Source: Cavia porcellus
Taxonomy: Eukaryota > Chordata > Mammalia > Rodentia > Caviidae
Reading direction: 5' to 3'
DNA length: 64,000 nucleotides
Assembly (NCBI RefSeq): GCF_034190915.1
Contig: NW_026947490.1
Location: forward strand, 67,321,494-67,385,493
This document shows, in pieces, positions 56,571 through 64,000 of this stretch (within the stretch, counting starts at the first letter, position 1; the number at the start of each line of letters is the position of its first letter). A program made the translations under genes and the position numbers. Under the pieces are notes generated by a model. That model worked only from the letters and a program-made list of their open reading frames with translations. It did no database searches and was not told the origin of the DNA.

Positions 56571-57704
56571 GCCTCTGACTGTGCCTTAACCCAGGATCTC
56601 AATGACTGCACTCTGGCACTGCCTGGCCGGCTTAATGAGGTAAGGTGTCTGGGCCCAGACCCAAACCTAAAGCCTCAATTGAGATCTGGCAGGAGGGAGG
56701 GTGGTGTTATTGGGAATCAGGGCTTTTGTTGTTTCTGTTATTGTTGTTGTTGTTGTTAAAGCTCCACAACTAAGAAGGCTGGTCCCTTCCCAGAGGCTCT
56801 GAGGGACCCAGAATCTGCATTTTCACCTACACCCTCCCCTCACACTCTCTCACCAGGGCTCTGACTCCAGAGTCCATCAGCATCGGGAAGCATTTCACTT
56901 AATGGGTGAGAGTTTAAATGACACAGGTCTAGAGGACACTAAGGTCCCTTAACCTTAACTGGGATTACCTGGTTCTTTAAGAAATCAGGGTGCAGGATGG
57001 CACCAGGAGTATTTTGGTCTCACTGTCTGGAGGTGTCACGGGGCAGCCCACCTTGAGACCATATCTAGAACTTTTATCTGCTGCTGATGGTTCAGTTCTC
57101 CTTTCTGTTCAGCATAAAGGTTTTGTTGCCAGGGTCACATCATTGTCTCCTGTAGATTGCACTGGCAATTATCTAAATTCATTGCAGCAAAATCTGCTGT
57201 TAATGGAAATGAATAAAAATGTCTCAGCAAAGGAGTTATTCTTTACCTAGTATTACCCTTCATTTCTAGCCATTCTTAAGGGTTATCTCCTGTCTCGTAA
57301 CGTTCACACATGAAAGCCATCAGCCATAAAACATAAAAGGCCAAAAATACAAAATTTAGGGGACTTTGGGGGTAAAATCTATTTCAAAGTTCAAATTTAG
57401 TCTCCTGAAAAGTGGCAAAAAGGCCAAGTCACAGGACAGAACGAAGGGGAGACAGAGCTTGGCCAGCCTGCTTGTTTGCTTTGCCACGCCACTGTCAGAG
57501 TGGAACAGACTGCGATGTGACATGCACCTGTGAGTGCACCGCCCAGCCCCTCGGTGCTCCAGAATGAAGGCATCGGAACCCATCAGCCTGCGTCTGTGTC
57601 TCTTTCGAAACATGTGTTCTTAACTCAAATCCCTCCACTTAGCAGGGTCTCATTCTGCCTCTCTAAATTGAGATTGTTGCTCTGTCTCTCTTGCTCTCTC
57701 CTCC
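56571..57704. other. No gene recognised; (TTG)n at 56727-56757
   Basis: A short (TTG)n array. Positions 56770-56910 may be another hAT fossil. An 86-codon plus frame at 56990-57250 has no recognisable domain. Confidence 0.35.
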
Positions 57705-57905
57705 TGGTGCTGGGAATTGAACTTAGGGTCTTCACATGGTGCTACAGCTCCAGACCTTTCTTTCTTTTTTTCCTAATTTTTAGATTTGAGACAGGATTTC
57801 TCTGAGTTGCTAAGTTGCCCGGGCTGACCTCAAACTTGTGTTTCCTGTGTTGGCCTCCCAGAGTGCTGGCATTACAGGCAAGTTTATCCCACCCCTCCTA
57901 GCTAC
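57705..57905 (-). mobile_element. B1-dID dimeric SINE, antisense
   Basis: Antisense ID half (GGTGCTGGGAATTGAACTTAGG, ACATGGTGCTACAGCTCCAGACC), T-rich linker, antisense B1 half (GAGACAGGATTTCTCTGAG, TGACCTCAAACTTGTG, GGCCTCCCAGAGTGCTGGC, ATTACAGGC). Confidence 0.92.
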
Positions 57906-57934
57906 ACAAATGTCTTGTGTAGAAAACAATCAAT

Positions 57935-58250
57935 TACAATTGGGCCCCCATATTGCATCCCCTATCAACCAACATTGAATCAAAAATATTTTTGAAAATG
58001 ACAAGTCTGTACTGAATAAGAACAGTTCTTTTTTTTTCTCTTGTTCACTCTTCCAAAAACAATGTAGTGTAAGAACTATTTACATTGCACTAGGTATCAT
58101 AGGAAATCTAGAGTTGACTTGAGCATACAAGAGGAAAGCTATGTGGGGTTCTATGCATACACAACGCCACATATGGTACCATCTTATGTAAGGGCCTTGA
58201 GCATCTTCAGGTCTTGCTGGTATGTGTGTTGGAGGCCTATAACCAGCCTC
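57935..58250 (-). mobile_element. Tigger/MER2-like DNA transposon fossil
   Basis: GAATCAAAAATATTTTTGAAAA, AAGAACTATTTACATTGCAC, TAGGTATCATAGGAAATCTAGAG, CTTATGTAAGGGCCTTGAGCATC and GGAGGCCTATAACCAGCC follow the order of a short pogo-family (TcMar-Tigger) element. Internal length fits a non-autonomous copy; no transposase remains. Confidence 0.75.
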
Positions 58251-60431
58251 CATGATTGCACAGCCATATCGATTGTGCAGTGAGATATTCCTTGAAGTGT
58301 TTACCCTTCCTCTGTGGGCTAGCTGACATCTCCTGTACAGAGGCATTCAAGCATCAGCCACACCAGGCACCTCTTTTGGACATCACTCCGAGCTAAGCCA
58401 GGGAAGACCTCAGCTACAGCTGGACTCTGACATCTGAAATGTCTTCCCTAGAGCTTTCACTTTGCGAGTGGACTCAGGCTCCTGCACAGCCTGGCACAGA
58501 GCAAGGCAAATGGATCCTTCGATCCCAGGTCCTGAAGCGAAGGCTCCAGGACCCCGCTGCTGGCAAGGAACCACCCTCATCTTTTCTCCCAGCTCCAACT
58601 CAAGATAACACTGACTGCCTTACAGGACACCAGAAAGAGTGTAAAGATCTTAACCATGGTCTTAGGCAACCTATAAAATAAACATCTGAGATCACAGATG
58701 AAAGCCAAGGGGGCAGTTTTCTATAGGAAAAGAGAAGATGATGTAGAAGGAAAAATGTGCAGAAAGCAGTAACCTCGAGCCATTGAACTATGGCTGGACT
58801 CGTGTGGAAACAACTTGTCCAGCTGTGCTGAGGTGCCCTGGAATAATCGCATTTCTGTGGTCTCTCCATCCATCATGTAAGTGATGATTAAACCAGGTCC
58901 CCTAAGAGCAATGTTTCCCTGCGTGTAAGCCTCCGGTTAAAGAGGTCACTCTACATGACCACTGCTATATCCTTAAAACATTCCATAGTGAATTCACCAA
59001 GCAGGTTAAAACCCTAGGACATTCAAAAGGAATCAAGGTGGGTAAGGACAATCATCCATTCTTTAAACTGAAAGGGAGCTAAGTTACTGATTTCTGATTT
59101 CTCTGAGAATCCAATTTTTGCTCACTCCCTCGTGAGCATCTAGTCCTTCTTGTGAATGCAGCGACTGTTTATACACATCTACTCCATCTTGTAAATGATC
59201 CCTCACGTTCCCAGACCAAGCACAACAGGGTAAGCAACAAGAAGGATTTATCATTTTATTTTCTTATTTTGACTGACTAAAAGTATAGCCTTGCATATAT
59301 TTAAAACAAAGCAGAAAAAGTAAAAGAATGATAAGCTTAGAGCCCAGAGTCCTGAATGCTGCCAGGCAGGAAGATTAGCAGATCACAACGGGAGGAGCAC
59401 ACAGGGGCCAGGGGTCATTTTCTGTGTTCCAGCATGGGGAGGACATTCACAGGGGTTCCCCCATATTATTCTAAACAAATAACAAAACCATGCAATCTCA
59501 AGTGTTTATTGCGTCCTGCTCCACTTCCCCCTCACCTGCAGTTGCTGGGTTGGAGAGACTGTGAAAGTGGTTTAGCTCCCTGCTTTTCCCCAGTGATGCT
59601 CTTCCCCACAGGTCTGGTGAGATCAAGGCCCCTGGTGGTCTGCAGCCTGGACCTCACTCCTGCCTCTCTGTGTGCTCACCCTGAGCTGGTCTCCCATGCT
59701 CTTCTCAAAGGACAGAGCCTGAATGTGGCTGTTACACCAACTCTTCTTTGCTGGTGAGCCAGGACCCCAGGTAGAGGTTATGCAATCTTTTTATGCACTT
59801 TGTGAAGCCGTTCACTGTGCACACGTGTAAGCGCCTACACATATGTTAAGTGGAGTGATTTATTCCTTACAGATATGCAGCAAGAGACAACAGGAGTCTG
59901 GATTCATGCTGAGTCAGGCCCCTGAGGCTCAAGATCTTCTCTGGGAGCTGAGGAGCTCTGGGAAGCTGTTTCTAGGTTTCTTACCTCAGGGAGAAAGTAT
60001 GGTAGGATACCACATCCAGGAGGGACTGAGACAGCCCGGGAAGTTCCTGGCTCCTCTGGATCTCAAGGGCTTGCTCTCCCAGCATGTCACACAGTTATCC
60101 CTGAGAACCACTAGAGAGGAAGGAGAGAGGACTGGCTCCATCCAAGGCTGTCTAGTTCACTGTCCTATGGAATCTGTCTCAGATCCCTTCATAAGTAGGG
60201 ATTTCATGGTGGGTTTAGGCTTTCTGGAGCTGGCTGTGACATCATAGAATATTACAGAAGCTTTCCCAGCCTGCCTGGGACACCCCTGGTACTTCCCATT
60301 GGATCTGTGTGACCGACATGGTGGCGTTGGCTGCTAGAATGCTTCTCAGCTACCTAACTTCTGATCCCAGCCAGTGACTAGTTAGAAGGTTACCCAGGGT
60401 TAACACCTGTTGATAACTGTTGTGTTCATAT
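58251..60431. other. No gene or repeat recognised
   Basis: Two plus-strand frames of 133 and 134 codons (59356-59757, 59843-60247) follow each other. Neither has a recognisable domain, signal peptide or convincing splice context. I regard them as chance in stop-poor DNA but cannot exclude a lineage-specific exon. Confidence 0.35.
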
Positions 60432-60835
60432 ATGTCTTAGTTACTTTTCTCTAATTGCTGAGACAAAATGCCCAACATCCAATGTTAAATGGGGAAAGAT
60501 TTATTTGTGGAGGTTTCAGTCTATAATTAGCTGGCTCCAAGGCACATGGCAGGGAGGTAATAGTTTATGGTGGCAGAAAATAGCAAAAGCAACAATGGAG
60601 AGAGACGAGACAAGCCTCTTTCTGTCCCTTATATTGGGTGCAGTCTGCCAGAATTAGGGTGATGCCAATCCAATCAGTGAGCTGATCCAGCAGCCACCCA
60701 CTCTTCATCCCAGAACTATTAATGCTAACCTTGAACCATGAACCACTCACACACTCTAGATTTAGCCACCTCTGAAAAAGCCACATCTAAAAGCGCATGA
60801 GGTTTTGGGGGTCATCCAGACACAAAACATGACAG
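60432..60835 (-). mobile_element. MaLR-type LTR, antisense
   Basis: TGTCTTAGTTACTTTTCTCTAATTGCTGAGAC, AAAATGCCCAACATCC, GATTTATTTGTGGAGGTTTCAG, GCACATGGCAGGGAGG, CCTTGAACCATGAACC, and a GGGGGTCATCCAGACACAAA end. Different subtype from 55055. Confidence 0.75.
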
Positions 60836-60929
60836 TGTGACTGTATGATTGGCTTTGGACATAATTAACAAAGATGAGTATCAATAGTTTCTTTCCTATA
60901 ACACTATGTTCAAAGTTTTGAAAGTTAGA

Positions 60930-61285
60930 TGGGTACTGCTCTTCTATAAAAGACAAATGAGTCATGTGTAGGAAAATGGATGCTCCTTGAGGATAGGATG
61001 CTGAGTAAAGTAAATCAGATCCACAAGCTAAAATATTACAGTTTCTCTTATATAAGGATCCCAAAGTGTAAGTTAAAACTAAAATAAAAGATAATAGGAA
61101 ACAGGGAGAAAGAACTTTTGCAAATGGGAACAGGACCAGGAGTAAAGGGAACAGAGAAGGGGGGAAATAGGATATAGAAAGAGTTAAGGTGTGTTACATA
61201 CATGTGCCATACCACGATGAATGCAGTTGTTATATACTGCAAACGTGTGCTAATAAATATGTACAAATGTGTGCTTTTTTGAAAA
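60930..61285 (+). mobile_element. L1 3' end with 3' UTR
   Basis: GGATGCTCCTTGAGGATAGGATGC, GAGTAAAGTAAATCAGATCC and TCTCTTATATAAGGATCCC are the last part of L1 ORF2 and its boundary. A purine-rich 3' UTR (AGGGAACAGAGAAGGGGGG) and CTAATAAATATG follow. Confidence 0.7.
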
Positions 61286-62077
61286 AGAAAGAAGTCTGAA
61301 AAGAAATACAAATACTGTTATCAACTGGAAATGATTGGGTAGAAAATTGAAGAAATCTAAAGAGAATCTGCTCTCTGGTTGTTTTGTAAGTTTCTTCCGT
61401 CTAGTTTTAATGAAACTGGAGATAAAGGAATGGGTTTTACAGGGAAAAGAAAATACCCCAAGTAGGAGACCCCCAATTATAGCAAAGACCTCATTCCTGC
61501 AGCAAAAACTTGGTAAACCAATACATATTTATAGATTTTAAAATAAAACTGGCTTGAAATATATATACATTTTTATGTTTCCCTGCTCTATATTATTGAT
61601 CTTAGTTTTAATAACGGATCCACTAACTATTTTCAATTACATTCAGCAAGAGGATTTGTACTATGGTGCTAAAAATCATTTCCAGGACCTAAGAGCATCA
61701 AACATCCAGGAGGGTTAAAAAGAACAACAAAATGTCACCCTGTCACCACTGTCTCCTTCATCCTTTGTTTGTTTTGTGTGAACATTTAGAAGGTTAGGTG
61801 GTACTTACTGAGTACTGACCTGCAAGATACCAATTTACCTTGATCAAGCTACACCTGATAGTCATCAAGCCTTACAGACAAGGTCCCTTATCAGCCACAA
61901 AGCAAAGAGCTTGATGATGTGTCTGCATTTCTTTAAAAAGGCACAGAAAAAGCTAAAGCAGATGAAGTTAAGTTTCTGTGATCACCCCACCCTGGCCCAG
62001 ATTTAACCATTGAAACATTTTGGGAAGTGCTCTTTCTGACCTTGCCTATACAATGACACAGTTGCTGGTATGCCTGT
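61286..62077. other. AT-rich sequence, nothing recognised
   Basis: No gene or repeat family assigned. Confidence 0.35.
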
Positions 62078-62340
62078 CTTAGTCTGTCTGCACTGTTATA
62101 ACAGAATTTAGACTGCACAGCTTATGACCAACAAAAGTTTACTTCTTATAGTTTTAGAGACTGAGAAGCCCGGGACAACGCTGTGAGCAAATCTGATATC
62201 TTCCCAGAGCCAGCTGCTCACAGGCAGGGCCTGCTTGCTGGGCTCCAGTACAGCAGAAGGGGCCAACAAGCCTGCATAAAGGCTCTCTTTCTGCTCAGGA
62301 AAGGACTTCAGGACTGAATCGCTTCCCAAAAGCCCACCAT
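62078..62340 (-). mobile_element. MaLR/MST-type LTR, antisense
   Basis: TGTCTTAGTCTGTCTGCACTGTTATAACAGAA, AGTTTACTTCTTATAGTTTTAGAGACTG and GAGAAGCCCGGGAC are the antisense end of an MST-like LTR; the other half is unclear. Confidence 0.65.
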
Positions 62341-62854
62341 CTAGGACTATCCTTAATCATCAGTTTGCAATGTACAGATCTCTATAAAAATGCATAGTAG
62401 AAATTCATAGAAATGATTTTCTATTTTATTTTATACAAATGGTTTCTTATTCTTAAATGCAAGCTATACAGTCTTCAATATGTCTCAGAGAACTTTATAT
62501 AGCATTAGTTTACCCTAACAGCTTCCAATTAGTGGCCACTTTTATTACTGGTTTTGTATTTACATCATTCATGCTACAGTGAACCTCTGCATTCATAATT
62601 CCTTGTGTGCACTGCAGAAATTTCTATTACAGATGGCAATCAGCTTTTCTCTCTCTCCTTGCATTTCCTTCCTCTATCTACCTCCCCACCCCATTTTGAG
62701 TTTTGATCTGTTACTGCTGTTGTACACCAGTGTAAACACGTAGTTTTTAATGTTGATTTTACATTCTGCCTCTCTGCTAAATTTCCACATTAGCTTTAAT
62801 ACCCTGTCTTATGACTTTTCTTGCATATCTAAGTAGACATATTTTAATGCACTA
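62341..62854. other. AT-rich sequence, nothing recognised
   Basis: Possible very old LINE debris near 62520-62640; not assignable. Confidence 0.3.
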
Positions 62855-63050
62855 CTAGGGATTGAACCCAGGGCCGAACAGTTAAACTCCCTAAGATAAA
62901 TCCCTGGGCATCTTTTTTTTTTTTTTTGCTTTGAGACAAGATCTTGCTAAATCACTAAGTTGCCCAAGCTGAGCTCCAACTTGTGATCCTCCTGTCTCAT
63001 CCTTCTAGAGTGCTAGGACTACAGGGCTACTACCATGTTCAGCAAAACAG
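62855..63050 (-). mobile_element. B1-dID dimeric SINE, antisense
   Basis: Antisense ID half (TACTAGGGATTGAACCCAGG, AAACTCCCTAAGATAAATCCC), T run, antisense B1 half (GAGACAAGATCTTGCTAAATC, AACTTGTGATCCTCCTGTC, GAGTGCTAGGACTACAGGG). Confidence 0.93.
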
Positions 63051-64000
63051 ACTGATTCTTCTTTTTTTTTTTTTTAATTCAGTGTTATTTTTCTACAGTT
63101 ATTTTTCTATTTTTCTTTACTAACAGTTGTCATATACTGGGTAGAGAGCAGACCAAAGAAATTTCCAATCCTCTAACAAATGAGAGAAAATGAAGAGGCT
63201 AGACCAATAGAGTGGTGAGATCTTATCACATTAGGTATAAGTAAGCTCCTCTCCTGAGAGCGTGAGAAGAAAAAACAGCACCATGGCTTCAAGGTCTAGA
63301 CAGGTGAGTGGAAGTGATAATAAGGGAAATGTTGAGGACACTTAAACGTTTGCAAAGTTTGGGGCAACCAGAGAAGAAAGCAAGCCCAAACACAGAGATA
63401 CTAACTTAGGAATCTTGTTCAGACATTTATAATTTGCCTGAGCACTTGTGGCTTTCCTGGTGGCGTTGACTGAAATGTGGTTGGTTAGCTGAGGAGTGGG
63501 GAATATCTCTTAGTAGCCTGCTTTCATGGCCTGTACGTACAGCAGACAGCATTAAATGTGTATTTCAATATAAAGCAATACACGTAAGTCACTGCTGCTC
63601 TACATGGCTGTTAGAGGAGACAAAATCTTCTGGACTTGAGTCTCCTACAGCAGAGTGGAGCACTAAGTGGATGTCTGGACTGAGGACTAAACTTCCAATA
63701 AAATGGGGAGATTCTCTTGGGCTTAAGTGGAAGAACCAAGTGTAAGGAGCAGAGGGCGAGAAGAATGAATGATTCACCATATTCCAGGCATCCTGGGGTG
63801 ATCTCTAAGTCCAGAAACCTCAGTGGCTTAGTGCAGAGGTTTTATTCCCGCTTGCATCTGGTAGGCACAATGTCTTTGCAGGTCCCCTCTCCTCCACTGG
63901 TGAGTCAGGGACCTGGACTAACCCTGTCTTGGATATGGAACACTCAGATGTGGCTTCTGTGGCTGCTAAGTCAGGGAAAGAGTGTATTATGTTCAGCCCT
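63051..64000. other. No gene recognised; weak exon-like start
   Basis: A T run at 63061-63076, then ordinary sequence. CACCATGG at 63280 followed 21 bases later by CAGGTGAGTG is a chance-level start-plus-donor pattern. Positions 63800-63920 faintly resemble an LTR or DNA transposon end. Confidence 0.3.

Noticed and set aside
59356..60247. Two successive frames of 133 and 134 codons as a new gene
   Set aside because: No recognisable motif, no splice logic linking them, and composition is like the surroundings.
1..64000. CRISPR array, operon, phage or plasmid features
   Set aside because: No spaced short repeats, ribosome binding sites or dense gene order; the repeat content is mammalian.
1..64000. 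Intact endogenous retrovirus
   Set aside because: LTR-like pieces are solitary and no gag, pol or env frames were seen between them.

Overview
The window is nuclear DNA from a mammal, most likely a squirrel-related rodent. The main evidence is the SINE content: several ID-type SINEs derived from tRNA, free 7SL-derived B1-like monomers, and B1+ID dimers (B1-dID class), with no B2 or B4 elements that would point to mouse-like rodents. Squirrel-type L1 3' ends and MaLR LTRs agree. No prokaryotic or viral gene layout is present. I see no intact protein-coding gene, tRNA gene, rRNA gene or CRISPR array. Nearly all open frames are short, begin at arbitrary ATGs, and lie in repeats or low-complexity DNA. 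The window reads as intergenic or deep intronic sequence.

Layout. 0-7.3 kb: an L1 end cut by the window edge, copy A of an unnamed ~0.85 kb repeat, old L1-like debris, then an old minus-strand L1 interrupted by a younger plus-strand L1 3' end and by an ID SINE, each with target-site duplications, then a (TCC)n array and a B1-dID. 7.3-15 kb: mostly unique sequence with MIR, L2, an LTR-like block, ID and B1. 15.2-20.2 kb: a minus-strand L1 ORF2 remnant split by a 585 bp insertion with 19 bp duplications, then an unclassified ~2.3 kb block with long A-rich parts. 20-33 kb: AT-rich unique DNA with MaLR, ID, copy C of a second unnamed repeat, L1 and MER5-like pieces, L2 and simple repeats. 33.7-34.7 kb: copy B of the first repeat. 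35-46 kb: MIR, L2, ID, MaLR and MLT1 pieces. 45.8-46.9 kb: copy D of the second repeat, carrying a ~405 bp pyrimidine microsatellite. 48.3-49.4 kb: a dense SINE cluster. 50-64 kb: MaLR LTRs, B1-dIDs, MIR, MER5-like and Tigger-like DNA transposon fossils, and an L1 3' end.

No genes act together here. What can be reconstructed is the order of insertions, the two unnamed repeat families each present twice, and a few weak exon-like stretches. I found no convincing new biological system. Repeat names come from remembered consensus patterns and were not checked against a library, so boundaries are approximate unless duplications fix them.
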